A stretch of DNA of 64,000 nucleotides, from positions 1 through 64,000 of IMG/VR virus record IMGVR_UViG_3300014050_000017. One strand, 5' to 3'. Shown piece by piece: positions 45,713-54,780 of the stretch. The notes under the pieces were generated by a model that saw nothing but the letters and a program-made list of their open reading frames with translations, was not told where the DNA came from and searched no databases. The number at the start of each line of letters is the position of its first letter. Within the stretch, counting starts at the first letter, position 1. This stretch comes from a virus. The position numbers and the translations under genes were made by a program.

Positions 45713-46659
45713 TACTTCCCACCGCTCCTTAAATATTCTTCACGTTCCGCACGTGCTTTGGCTCTTGCTGCGGATACTACATCTAAGTCCTCAGGTTTCA
45801 TAGCACGTCGTACTTCATCAATCTTAGTAGGCGCATAATTTAAGAAGGTCCAGAACAACTGTTCAGGGTTATATAACTTACGGTGTTCAAACTTGTAACT
45901 AGCAATAAACATGTCCAACAGACGCTTATCTAGCTCGCCGTTAGTGTCGTTGTCTACACGGAACTGATACATAGCTTTTACCAACCTAGGGCGTTGAGTC
46001 AGAGCAACCTGCTCTACCTGCCATAGGGTCTTGCACTGTTCCGCAAAATAATTAATGATGTCGGTAGGAGTCCAACGGTCTACAGTCTTCTTAGCCCTGG
46101 CAATCTGGCGCTTCTTAAAATGCTCCTGCGACTGCTCCTGGCGTTCGCGCTTCTTGCGCTCAGCCTCCTTCTTTAGTTCCTGCTCTAGGTCATCTGGGTC
46201 TATTGGCATTGAGCCTAAACTCATGGCTTCTCCTTCTGTTGTTTCTTCTTTCCGTGCGTGAAAATTCATTTTCACGCCTTGGTTAACTGAATTAGCATAT
46301 AAACCATACTGCTCTGTGCTATATGGAATATCTGCTATATAGGTATCAGCTATATTGCTATTCTGTGATATGGAGATGTAGGTTTCACCGTTCGGGAAAA
46401 CCTGCAACGGTGACCCAGTACTCCAGTCAAAAGCATAGGCCTTACCCTGGGTGGTCAGCTCTAGGGTATGCCAAAAGGTTCCCTTGGCGGTCTTACCGCT
46501 AGAACGGGCTACAAGGCCAATAGAGACCAGTTCAGTGATGGCTGACTCAGTCTCATACCTACCCCAGCCATTGGCCTCCATAAGGCCCTGTACGCCCCTT
46601 GGAGCCCCATATCTGGCTATGGTCAGGAATACACCTAGGGTCTTAGGGCTTAGGCTCAT
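45712..46659 (-). CDS. Winged-helix replication-initiation-like protein
   Basis: 315 aa. Residues 5-75 look like a winged helix (LGVFLTIARYGAPRGVQGLM then ETESAITELVSIGLVARSSG), followed by a polar linker, a long charged helix (about 155-195) and a helical C-terminal domain. Gene order (this, loader, helicase, primase) suggests an origin-binding initiator. Inference from context. Confidence 0.6.
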   Translation of the reverse strand: MSLSPKTLGVFLTIARYGAPRGVQGLMEANGWGRYETESAITELVSIGLVARSSGKTAKGTFWHTLELTTQGKAYAFDWSTGSPLQVFPNGETYISISQNSNIADTYIADIPYSTEQYGLYANSVNQGVKMNFHARKEETTEGEAMSLGSMPIDPDDLEQELKKEAERKKRERQEQSQEHFKKRQIARAKKTVDRWTPTDIINYFAEQCKTLWQVEQVALTQRPRLVKAMYQFRVDNDTNGELDKRLLDMFIASYKFEHRKLYNPEQLFWTFLNYAPTKIDEVRRAMKPEDLDVVSAARAKARAEREEYLRSGGK

Positions 46660-47305
46660 TCTGGGCTTTCCACTCGGCTATGAAGGCGCGAGCAAAGACA
46701 CGGGCTATTGCTTCGACTCCCGCGTAGATATCTTCAAAATCTTCGGCTTCTTCTTCGTCGTCTTCGTACTCTTCTTCGTCGTCTTCTTCCTCACCGACTT
46801 CTTCTTCCTCCTCATCGTCGTCTTCCTCGCTTTCTGAGACCATCTCTGCCTCTGGAAACTTAATCTGTTCGGGTTCTGCAATTGATGCTGATGGGGTGAT
46901 TTCTGATAGTCCGTTGAGTAGGTCGTAGCATTTGATGCCCGCTGTTGTACAAGCCGCTAGGGTAGCCAGTGATGAGTCGTCACCGTCATCCCACAATAAG
47001 AAAGCTGTTGTATCGGAGCCTGCCACTATCTCTACAGATTTTTTAATTGGGTCTGCATCGTAGACAATAGATGCCGCTGGCATGTTCGCAACATCTGCGT
47101 CTTCCTTAGCAATTAAAACAATCTCTTTGTTTTTATCCCTAGCAAACTGTGCAACAAAAACCTGTGACGGTGTTGCTTGTTTATCAATAGGAATAATAAG
47201 AGTTCCACCATCGCCTTTAGCGTAGTAGTGGTCTTCCATTAATGCTTCTACGTTTTGCCTACTGGTAGAGCCTTTGCCTGCTACCAAAACATAGTACTTG
47301 TTCAT
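46643..47305 (-). CDS. Rossmann-like protein with long acidic tract
   Basis: 220 aa. Residues 1-140 alternate strands and helices (YYVLVAGKGSTSRQNVEALM; KCYDLLNGL) like a nucleotide-binding Rossmann fold. Residues about 152-195 are almost all Asp/Glu, then a helix (AGVEAIARVFARAFIAEWKA). The acidic stretch could mimic DNA or serve as protein docking. Confidence 0.6.
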   Translation of the reverse strand: MNKYYVLVAGKGSTSRQNVEALMEDHYYAKGDGGTLIIPIDKQATPSQVFVAQFARDKNKEIVLIAKEDADVANMPAASIVYDADPIKKSVEIVAGSDTTAFLLWDDGDDSSLATLAACTTAGIKCYDLLNGLSEITPSASIAEPEQIKFPEAEMVSESEEDDDEEEEEVGEEEDDEEEYEDDEEEAEDFEDIYAGVEAIARVFARAFIAEWKAQNEPKP

Positions 47306-47336
47306 AGGACCTCCTTAGGTCCCTAGTACCCTACCA

Positions 47337-47615
47337 CTAATCTCGGGCAGTGTTAATAACGGCTGGCTTGTATACGGATACCCGTTCCACTATGGCAAGT
47401 AAAGATGCTCCTAGGAACGCCCCAGCTACTGTCCATAGGACATACTGTCGGGTAGTTGAAACTTCAACTAAATATACGGCTACAGCCGAGAATATAATTG
47501 AAAGTACAGCATTAATTACGGAAATAGGTATAAAGATACTTAGTACTTCTACCAGGTTACGAACTGTAGCCAGGAAGAACCCTGTAAAGCACCCCACTAA
47601 TATAAGCTCCAGCAT
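47337..47615 (-). CDS. Small multi-pass membrane protein, 92 aa (possible holin)
   Basis: Three hydrophobic segments (LILVGCFTGFFLATV; IFIPISVINAVLSIIFSAVA; VLWTVAGAFLGASLLAIV) and a short polar tail. Size and topology suit a holin, and it follows the tail genes, but no endolysin is adjacent. Confidence 0.5.
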   Translation of the reverse strand: MLELILVGCFTGFFLATVRNLVEVLSIFIPISVINAVLSIIFSAVAVYLVEVSTTRQYVLWTVAGAFLGASLLAIVERVSVYKPAVINTARD

Positions 47616-47627
47616 GGGAGCATCCTA

Positions 47628-50438
47628 CTACGTTTTTGGCTGTGCGAGGTATATAGCGTAGCTAGAGCCTGAGGTTAGCCATTCGTCCAACGCCCCTTTA
47701 GCAAGGCGGTCTGATATGGCTATATAGTTTTTATAGTAATGGCTTCGAGAGTTATTAGGTACCTGGCCTTCCCAGAACAACTCGGCGTTAGAACCAAAGC
47801 CTTGGTTGCCATCAAAGTACTGTAGGGCAAAAGGGCTGTTCTCAAATAACGCGTCGTCCACAACAATCTGGTCATTAGCCGCTCCGTTAGTCCAGATAAA
47901 GGATACGTTTGCATAAGCCGCATTTTCAGGAGCAATTGCAGAGGACGAAATTCTTTGCCATGACGTATTGCTATTTATAGTTACTAAAGGTTCAAGCGTG
48001 CTAGAGATAGCGGTCTTGGTGCTGTCATACCAGTAAATTACTGGGCGCACTGTTGGTGCAGTGGTTCCTGTAACACGTTTTACATACACACTAAATGTGT
48101 AATATGTAGATGGGTAATGGATATTTAAATAGTTAACAGACGTTGCTGCTGCTGCAACTTCTGTATTACCAGTAGCAGTTTTGTTAATAATACAAGCGCT
48201 TCCTGTTTTTGCTACAGACCCAGATGCTTGTGTAAATATTACAGATGCACTTGGGCTTACTGTGTAGTCAAAAGTAAAGTCTTGTACACCAGTTATAGTT
48301 TTTACCCCAGAGTATGGAGATGGCAAACCAGATACTAAAACTATGTCTCCAATTTTATAAGTATGAACTGTAGACAGGGTAACTGTTGCAGTCGTAGCTG
48401 ACTGTTGGTACCCCTGAATAGTAAATACGTCTGCTATAGGGTCAGACTCACTAGCGCTTGCGGTTGCTGTAGCGTTGGTAAATCCCCAAGGAGCAAAGCT
48501 ATTTGCGCTATTGAACGTTGGGTTTTTAATTTCATTGATTCTTGTTGCCTTCATAGTTATATGAACCTGGCGTGCTTCGTCAAAGTCGGTAACTACATTG
48601 GCTTTTTCAAATTGAGCAGCGTCAAAATAATGGCGCTCGCCGCTTGCCGCGTTTCCTACAGCCGATACAGCAATAGCTGGAGCTGCGTAATAACACTCTT
48701 GAACTCGCGCAATAGTTACAAGGAATCCAGAACCACCAGTGCTGCCAATAGATGCTTTATCAAAAGAGTAAACAGTTGTAGGGTCTGAACCCTTTCCTCC
48801 ATTAACAATAACGCAGCTTTGTACAACCCCTCCACTAATAGAGATGTTGGCTCTAGGTGCTATAGAGAAAGCTTTTCCACTTACGCGAGTTAAAGGCACG
48901 TTTGTATAAGCTCCGTCCGTATATCCAGAGCCAGCAGTACCAAAGAAAGGATTAAGAGTAATAGCGCAAGGCGCTGCGGCTGTTACGGTTGCTCTTGTTG
49001 ACAGAGAACCAGTTGCATTTGTAGCTGGGTTACCAGTGCTTGTAGACATAAATACGCCAAAACGGTCGTACCAGTTAATACCAGCAGTAAAACTTCTAGT
49101 AGTACTTAGAGCAGCACTGTACACACTAAATGTGTATGTATCACCAGAAGTTACTGGTATACCAAGCTGTACTGGGGAAGCGCTTCCACAGTTTATGGTT
49201 ACTACCTGTGCAGTTCCAGTTGCGTTTGCTAAAGAAAGAATTCCCTTTGCTTTATTTGGATATAACGCAGGTGCTGTAGGTTCTAAATAAGGAGCTGGGT
49301 AAGGTTTAACAATTGGATACGCTTGCGTGTCAATGTTTCTTGCATTAGTTAAAGGCTGTTCTGTTGTAGTAACAGATACTTCTATGTAACTAAGAGGGTC
49401 TGTTCCTATAATTGTAATAGGGCTTTTGTTCCACCCAGGGGTTCTAAAGCCACTGATTGTAATTTTGTCACCAATCTTGTAGCCGTGTGGGCCTACAATC
49501 ATGCGAAGAACATTGTTATTATTAGTTAGGAACTGAGTTACTTCTAGTGTTCCCAACTGGCTTATAGAACCTGTGCTATCTCCTGACACCCAATTTCCAA
49601 TGCCTTGTTCAAAGGAAGAATCGTTGTAACTAAGCATTAAGTTATGGCTTACCTGTAACCCTTCAAGCGTTGGATTAGGGGTGCTATCAACAGGAGATGG
49701 GCAAGACCATCCAGAAAAAGCTTTAATGTATTCTCTAATTCCTTGAGTAGAACCTTTTTCTTTTGTTAGCTGAACAGAGTCTCTTACTAGGATGCGAGAT
49801 TGCTGGTATCCGATTTCAGGCTCTGCAGCTATACCAATCTGATTAAGAATAAGTGGGATAGTAGTTCCCGTTACTTTTTCAAAGTTGTAACGGTCAGAGA
49901 TAAGGTCAATAAGACCACGTGTTTTATCAAACGCAAAACCAAATAAAGATAAGAAAGCCCTTAGGTCTTCATTGTCGGTTGGTTCAGAAGCTATATTAGG
50001 GGTTGTAATCTTGTGGATTAAAGGCATGTATTGATACAGCAGGTCACCAGTTCCGTAGTTCTTTACAGACAGTCCTGTGGCTCGCCCAGCCAATACCCAT
50101 GTAAGTTGAGTTACGTCAAGTACAAAAATTGAGTAGTAGTAGGTTTTAGTGTTCTTAGTATCAGGTAAAACGTCAGTAAATATTTGAGGGTCGTTTCGTC
50201 TTGTGGTTTCAAAAGCTAATTCACCATCAGTAAAATTAACAGGAAAACCATAAGGGCTACGTACAATCCTCATCTTAGCCCAGTTACCAATAGGGCTAAC
50301 CCACTTAACAGTTATTTGAGCATAACCTGAAGACAGGGTTGTTACAGGCTCCGCATCATAGTTAAGGGGGTTATCGCTACCGTAGTAACTAAGAGGGAAG
50401 TCGGAGGAGGAGTAGTAATCAAGACCGTAACGTGCCAT
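47628..50438 (-). CDS. Large tail protein with baseplate-type N-terminus and beta-sandwich repeats
   Basis: 936 aa. Residues 1-270 resemble a baseplate-attached tail protein (gpI-like), with DNEDLRAFLSLFGFAFDKTR and GSTQGIREYIKAFSGWSCP. The rest contains two repeated carbohydrate-binding-like beta modules built on YKIGDKITISGF / YKIGDIVLVSGLPSPY and YTFSVYSAAL / YTFSVYVKRVTG. Likely receptor-binding tail protein that touches host surface sugars. Follows the baseplate J gene with a 1-nt overlap. Confidence 0.7.
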   Translation of the reverse strand: MARYGLDYYSSSDFPLSYYGSDNPLNYDAEPVTTLSSGYAQITVKWVSPIGNWAKMRIVRSPYGFPVNFTDGELAFETTRRNDPQIFTDVLPDTKNTKTYYYSIFVLDVTQLTWVLAGRATGLSVKNYGTGDLLYQYMPLIHKITTPNIASEPTDNEDLRAFLSLFGFAFDKTRGLIDLISDRYNFEKVTGTTIPLILNQIGIAAEPEIGYQQSRILVRDSVQLTKEKGSTQGIREYIKAFSGWSCPSPVDSTPNPTLEGLQVSHNLMLSYNDSSFEQGIGNWVSGDSTGSISQLGTLEVTQFLTNNNNVLRMIVGPHGYKIGDKITISGFRTPGWNKSPITIIGTDPLSYIEVSVTTTEQPLTNARNIDTQAYPIVKPYPAPYLEPTAPALYPNKAKGILSLANATGTAQVVTINCGSASPVQLGIPVTSGDTYTFSVYSAALSTTRSFTAGINWYDRFGVFMSTSTGNPATNATGSLSTRATVTAAAPCAITLNPFFGTAGSGYTDGAYTNVPLTRVSGKAFSIAPRANISISGGVVQSCVIVNGGKGSDPTTVYSFDKASIGSTGGSGFLVTIARVQECYYAAPAIAVSAVGNAASGERHYFDAAQFEKANVVTDFDEARQVHITMKATRINEIKNPTFNSANSFAPWGFTNATATASASESDPIADVFTIQGYQQSATTATVTLSTVHTYKIGDIVLVSGLPSPYSGVKTITGVQDFTFDYTVSPSASVIFTQASGSVAKTGSACIINKTATGNTEVAAAATSVNYLNIHYPSTYYTFSVYVKRVTGTTAPTVRPVIYWYDSTKTAISSTLEPLVTINSNTSWQRISSSAIAPENAAYANVSFIWTNGAANDQIVVDDALFENSPFALQYFDGNQGFGSNAELFWEGQVPNNSRSHYYKNYIAISDRLAKGALDEWLTSGSSYAIYLAQPKT

Positions 50439-52201
50439 TAACTAATGCCTCCACTAGTTGTTAGGTCTAGGCCAATAACAGTAACAACTCCACCAGTTCT
50501 TGTTGTTTCTAGTTGAGGTAGCTCTCTCTTAGAACATAGGATGTCTTTTACAGTAACCAAAGACGCTTTACCTACAGGAGTTACTGCAGATGAGTTGACG
50601 TTGTCACTAACAAGCGCATAGGTAAAGGTATTAGTGGTTACCCCTGTTATTACAGATGTGCCATCAAATGGAGAACCAACACCCGAGATTAATACTGTTT
50701 CTCCAATCCTATAGTTGTGAGTTGCAGACGTGGTCAAGGTAGCAACGTTGCTAGTTAAAGCCTTATTGCTAATAGAAAAGACCTTGTCTTCATCTTTTCT
50801 TACCATCTTAATAAGGGTAGTTCTGCTGATACCTTCAATTTCCCCAAGGACTTTATATAGGTCAGCTGGGTAGATACTGTCATTAAACGATACGTTATCA
50901 AAAGCAAACAACTGATTTATAGCCGAAGTAATATTAGCTACTACTTGAGAGCTCTTATACTGTGAAAGAATAACGCAGTCTAATTTAATTCTTACATCTA
51001 CATAGGTAGGTGGCTGTAGAGTTAGTGAAACCCCAGGTGGAATTTTATCTGTGAAATAGTCAAACACTACTTCAGAAAGGTTGTTAAATACCACAGAAGA
51101 TGTGATGCCATCAGCTTGAAGGCCAGAGTCTCCGTATGGAGCTAAGAATAAAGTTACGCTACTAAATACACCAGCATCAGCAACAGCCTTTGCTACTCCT
51201 GGAACTTGGATAGCCAAAGCGGCATAGTCTGCTAACGACACTGCTCTATTAAGAGACCTTACGCTTTTAGGAGCGTTAACTCTGATTGAGTCCGTAGCTT
51301 CTGGGTCAGCTCCGCCAGAGCCTGCTCCAGAGGTCTCTCCAATATTTGGATTACCTACTGTTAAACCAGCAGTGAAGTTTGTCAATATGTATTTGATACT
51401 TCCAGCTGATACGTTTCCAATAGTACCGCCGCCAATTCTATAATATGCAAAAATCTCTGCACCATTGTTTGGAATACGTCCACTGATGTTATCTCCAAAC
51501 TGTACAAACGTTTCCCCGTCACTATTAGTGATAACAGAGAACACAGGGTCATATCCTTGATAATCAATTAGGTAAGGTACTTGAGTGTACTTAACGCCAG
51601 AAACATAAATTTCAACACTGTTATTTACAACAGGGCTTTCTGGAATCTGAAAGACTTGATATGGAGACCCATCTGAGTCTCCAATCTTTCCATTATCTTC
51701 ATCAACCCCATACCCTCTAGACTCTCCTTGAGTAGCGGTTACAGTTACAGAACCGTTTGTAGTACCTACCTTTGCAGGAACCGTAACTTGTGAATCTGTT
51801 TCAAAAACTACCTGTACCTGCTGTCCACTAGAGATTTGGCTGGTAGCAACCTGGGTTCTCTTTGGTACAACAATAGGGTTAGCGGTTGAGTTAGAAAAGG
51901 TGAGAATGACTGAAGCAGCTGTAGAATCAATAGGCTGATAGCCTAGCAATCTAGCTAGCTTTAATACGTTATCTCTTTGGCTTGCCGTTGTAATAAAAGA
52001 CTCATTAATAGAACGGTCAATATAATAATTAAGTTGGTCGCCAATATATGTAAACAGTTCTAGCATGGTCATGCCAAAGTCTGCTGGGTCACGAGTGGTC
52101 CACTTAGGGGCAAAGTATGGAATTAGGTCAATTAACTCTTGCCTCAAGGACTCGTAGTCTCTGGAGGTATAGTCAACCTGCGGGATGTAATTAGTTGCCA
52201 T
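50438..52201 (-). CDS. Baseplate wedge protein J-like (gpJ/gp6)
   Basis: 587 aa. PQVDYTSRDYESLRQELIDL and TMLELFTYIGDQLNYYIDRS are the classic N-terminus; ANPIVVPKRTQVATSQ, SVRSLNRAVSLADYAALAIQ (VSLADYE-type motif) and IYPADLYKVLGEIEGI follow. Assembles the baseplate ring. A C-terminal HNYRIGETVLISG module resembles the repeats in the next gene. Confidence 0.88.
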   Translation of the reverse strand: MATNYIPQVDYTSRDYESLRQELIDLIPYFAPKWTTRDPADFGMTMLELFTYIGDQLNYYIDRSINESFITTASQRDNVLKLARLLGYQPIDSTAASVILTFSNSTANPIVVPKRTQVATSQISSGQQVQVVFETDSQVTVPAKVGTTNGSVTVTATQGESRGYGVDEDNGKIGDSDGSPYQVFQIPESPVVNNSVEIYVSGVKYTQVPYLIDYQGYDPVFSVITNSDGETFVQFGDNISGRIPNNGAEIFAYYRIGGGTIGNVSAGSIKYILTNFTAGLTVGNPNIGETSGAGSGGADPEATDSIRVNAPKSVRSLNRAVSLADYAALAIQVPGVAKAVADAGVFSSVTLFLAPYGDSGLQADGITSSVVFNNLSEVVFDYFTDKIPPGVSLTLQPPTYVDVRIKLDCVILSQYKSSQVVANITSAINQLFAFDNVSFNDSIYPADLYKVLGEIEGISRTTLIKMVRKDEDKVFSISNKALTSNVATLTTSATHNYRIGETVLISGVGSPFDGTSVITGVTTNTFTYALVSDNVNSSAVTPVGKASLVTVKDILCSKRELPQLETTRTGGVVTVIGLDLTTSGGIS

Positions 52202-52203
52202 TG

Positions 52204-52605
52204 TTATGCCTTCCTGATTAACTCGCCAGACCTGCTGAAGAATCCGCTAGTCAACTGTAATGATTGAGTCAATGTGACAAGACCCTTTCTATATTCTATC
52301 TCAACTTCAATAAGACCATTATCTGTATCTACAATTGGGTTAACATTTAATAGCTCTAAACCTGGAAGCCAGGTAGCAAAACAAGTAGCTACTGAGCTTC
52401 TAATGGTCTCGGTGCTTTCTTCTATGTTCTCAAATAAAGACCTATTTACATCACTACCAAAGTTTGGACGCATAACTCTCTCGCCAAACTTAGTCATAAC
52501 AGTCAACAGTACTTGGTCTTGGATAATCTTTTTTTCATCAGTAGTGTAAGCAACTTCTCCAAGAGAGTTAAAAGAAAACGGCAGGGATATAGCACGCTCG
52601 CTCAT
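52204..52605 (-). CDS. gp25-like baseplate wedge protein
   Basis: 133 aa. ITVMTKFGERVMRPNFGSD-type segment (VLLTVMTKFGERVMRPNFGS) and EVEIEYRKGLVTLTQSLQL match the GPW/gp25 family, which nucleates sheath assembly at the baseplate. Confidence 0.85.
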   Translation of the reverse strand: MSERAISLPFSFNSLGEVAYTTDEKKIIQDQVLLTVMTKFGERVMRPNFGSDVNRSLFENIEESTETIRSSVATCFATWLPGLELLNVNPIVDTDNGLIEVEIEYRKGLVTLTQSLQLTSGFFSRSGELIRKA

Positions 52606-53162
52606 AGCTCAACTCCCATCCATACTGGAAAATTAGGGTCTCCGCCCTCAAACATAACCCACACTTTTTGACCTATCTTAGGTACTAGTCTATGCGGTGT
52701 ATGCTCAGGTGTCAGGTTTGTCTCCTGGTCATCGTTCCATTTGTTATCAGTATCAGCAGTTGTTTCATGTTCATGGTCTAGGTTCCATGTGGAGTCTGGG
52801 GTTTTACCTGTGTGGTTATTAGTGTGTGCGTCATGAGCGTCATGAGCAAGGCTAATTACAACAGGATGAGTATGCGCTGTTCCCGCTGATGCGGCGCCAC
52901 TGGTAATAGTGGTCGAATGAGAAGCGTGGGTAGCGTGTGTAGCGTGAGCCTGTAACAAAGCGGCTACCTCAGACGCTAGGTGCTTTTTGTGGTCTGGATG
53001 GTTGCTGTTTGACGTAACTGGCAAACAGCCTCTAGCCCACTCCGTTGGCTCTTCGCCAAGTACCTGGGGTACTTGCAATCTAATACGGTTATCTTTATCA
53101 GGGTCTTCAATATCAATAACAACACCCGAATAGATTCCGTAAAATCTCTTATCATCAATCAT
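52602..53162 (-). CDS. gp5/gpV-like baseplate spike protein with His-rich insert
   Basis: 186 aa. The OB-fold N-terminus (FYGIYSGVVIDIEDPDKDNR, IRLQVPQVLGEEPTEWARGC) and the end KIGQKVWVMFEGGDPNFPVW match gp5/VgrG-type OB domains. Between them (about 65-140) lies a stretch rich in His (THATHASHSTT, HTHPV, HDAHDAHTNNH). It may bind metal. No lysozyme domain or long spike follows. Confidence 0.8.
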   Translation of the reverse strand: MIDDKRFYGIYSGVVIDIEDPDKDNRIRLQVPQVLGEEPTEWARGCLPVTSNSNHPDHKKHLASEVAALLQAHATHATHASHSTTITSGAASAGTAHTHPVVISLAHDAHDAHTNNHTGKTPDSTWNLDHEHETTADTDNKWNDDQETNLTPEHTPHRLVPKIGQKVWVMFEGGDPNFPVWMGVEL

Positions 53163-54499
53163 CGAAGGGCCTTTGCTCTTAATCTGTCAGTAACTGCCTT
53201 GGGTTTATTAACCTTAGGAGGTGCTGGTATTTTAGGGGTAGGGCTAGCAGCTCGCCAAGTAGATGGGGTTCTTACTTTAGTTGTTGTTTTTTTTCTGTTA
53301 TCAATTTTACCAAAGCTGCCCTGTTTTCTATTACTGGTTCTACGGTTACTCTTAATCAGCTTACTGTTAGGGTTTCTTTTAGTTTGCGATACTCCTGGAG
53401 AAATAAATCTTGTAGGGGTATCTGGTGGGGATGTGATTAGAGTGCCATCAGCCCATCTAGTTGCTCCGCCAACAGCGTCAGAACCAACGTTTATATTAGT
53501 AGTATATGTGTAAACGTTTCTTTCAGTTTCTACAATTACATGCTCTGTGCCTAAGACGGTCCAATATCCAGAATAGGTATCGCCAACTCCCTGAAGATAT
53601 ACAGGAATGTTAGGTCTAATCGATGGGTCTCCCAAAACAGATGCGCTCCCACGGTATGGAAATGCGGTTCTTGCCTCAGCTGCTTGAGACTCAAACTTGG
53701 CAATCTCTGGGTTAGGGGTAACCGCTAAAGACTCAAACCTATCAAAAAACTCTTCTTGGCTTACGCTTCTTGTCTTAGCGTTTCTTTTTTGTACTGTTTG
53801 TTTAACAGGTACCTTAGAAAATCTATCAACACCAGTTACAGCAACTGCTGCTTTTGGGTTTCCATCCCAATCAATAGACTCACCAATTACTGGTCTGAAA
53901 GAGTATAGGGTTGAACCCTTAGGGTTTTGAGCATCTCGTAGTATGAACTTAGGGCATTGCGTACGGTATCTTTGGTAGTCTGTAAGTATAGGTTCAAAAT
54001 ACACTTCAGTGTTTTCAGCTCGTAGTGTGTATCCAACCTGCTTAGCAAGTCTTACAGCCATTTGCCAACCTGTGTAGCCAGCCTGTGATATTTGTTCAAA
54101 CACTCGTTTGTGAGGCACACCAATAAAGTTTAATTTATGCTGTAACGCAATAGCCTTAACCACTTGGTCAGCCGTGTGCTCTCGATACACTTTTTGAGAC
54201 GCCTGTTTCATAGGAAACGACCCGCCAATAACTACTACATCGGTATAGTTTTTACCAGGAGTAATGCTTGGTTGAATGTGATGTACGTATCCAGTAAAAT
54301 TTCTAGAAGTCTTATCTCCAGTTATAGAAGCTAGCACTGGAGTACCAGCTTTTATAGTGTTATAAGAGGGGTCCCAATCTCTGTAGGTAAGCACCAACAT
54401 TTCATGCTCGTATACTTTTTGGTACAAGACAGCTTTATAAATGAATTGTGGTTCATCAGCATTGCCATCAGGAAAGGTTACCTTTATTGGTTTAAACAT
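53159..54499 (-). CDS. Baseplate hub protein (gpD/gp27-like)
   Basis: 446 aa. TGYVHHIQPSITPGKNYTDV, VYREHTADQVVKAIALQHKL and SQAGYTGWQMAVRLAKQVGY are typical of late-control D/phage hub proteins. The C-terminal ~80 residues are basic and Pro-rich. Works with the OB-fold spike and the LysM protein. Confidence 0.8.
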   Translation of the reverse strand: MFKPIKVTFPDGNADEPQFIYKAVLYQKVYEHEMLVLTYRDWDPSYNTIKAGTPVLASITGDKTSRNFTGYVHHIQPSITPGKNYTDVVVIGGSFPMKQASQKVYREHTADQVVKAIALQHKLNFIGVPHKRVFEQISQAGYTGWQMAVRLAKQVGYTLRAENTEVYFEPILTDYQRYRTQCPKFILRDAQNPKGSTLYSFRPVIGESIDWDGNPKAAVAVTGVDRFSKVPVKQTVQKRNAKTRSVSQEEFFDRFESLAVTPNPEIAKFESQAAEARTAFPYRGSASVLGDPSIRPNIPVYLQGVGDTYSGYWTVLGTEHVIVETERNVYTYTTNINVGSDAVGGATRWADGTLITSPPDTPTRFISPGVSQTKRNPNSKLIKSNRRTSNRKQGSFGKIDNRKKTTTKVRTPSTWRAASPTPKIPAPPKVNKPKAVTDRLRAKALR

Positions 54500-54773
54500 T
54501 AGGTATCCTAAGTATTGTTCCAGGAGCTATGTTTAATGGGTCTGTAATCTCAGGGTTGTAATCTAATATGTACCACCACATTGAAGGACGTCGATAGTAT
54601 TTATGAGCTATTTGGTCTAGTCTTTCTCCGCTTGCATACGTGTGAGTAAAAAACGATAAAAAACCTATGTCTGGAAAATCGTAAAATACAGTTGGATTCT
54701 CTGGTCCATTAGGCGTTACAGAAAAAAAGTCTACGATAGAGTCGTCATATCTAGAGCCAATATAGATTGTCAT
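54492..54773 (-). CDS. LysM-domain baseplate protein (gp53-like)
   Basis: 93 aa. THTYASGERLDQIAHKYYRR with MWWYILDYNPEITDPLNIAP then GTILRIP is a LysM repeat as found in tail hub proteins. Links the hub to the tube. Confidence 0.85.
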   Translation of the reverse strand: MTIYIGSRYDDSIVDFFSVTPNGPENPTVFYDFPDIGFLSFFTHTYASGERLDQIAHKYYRRPSMWWYILDYNPEITDPLNIAPGTILRIPNV

Positions 54774-54780
54774 GTTTATC

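Noticed and set aside
53073-53513. Hydrophobic plus-strand ORF of 146 aa
   Set aside because: Antisense to the hub and spike genes; its hydrophobic look comes from reading the complement of Lys/Pro-rich codons.
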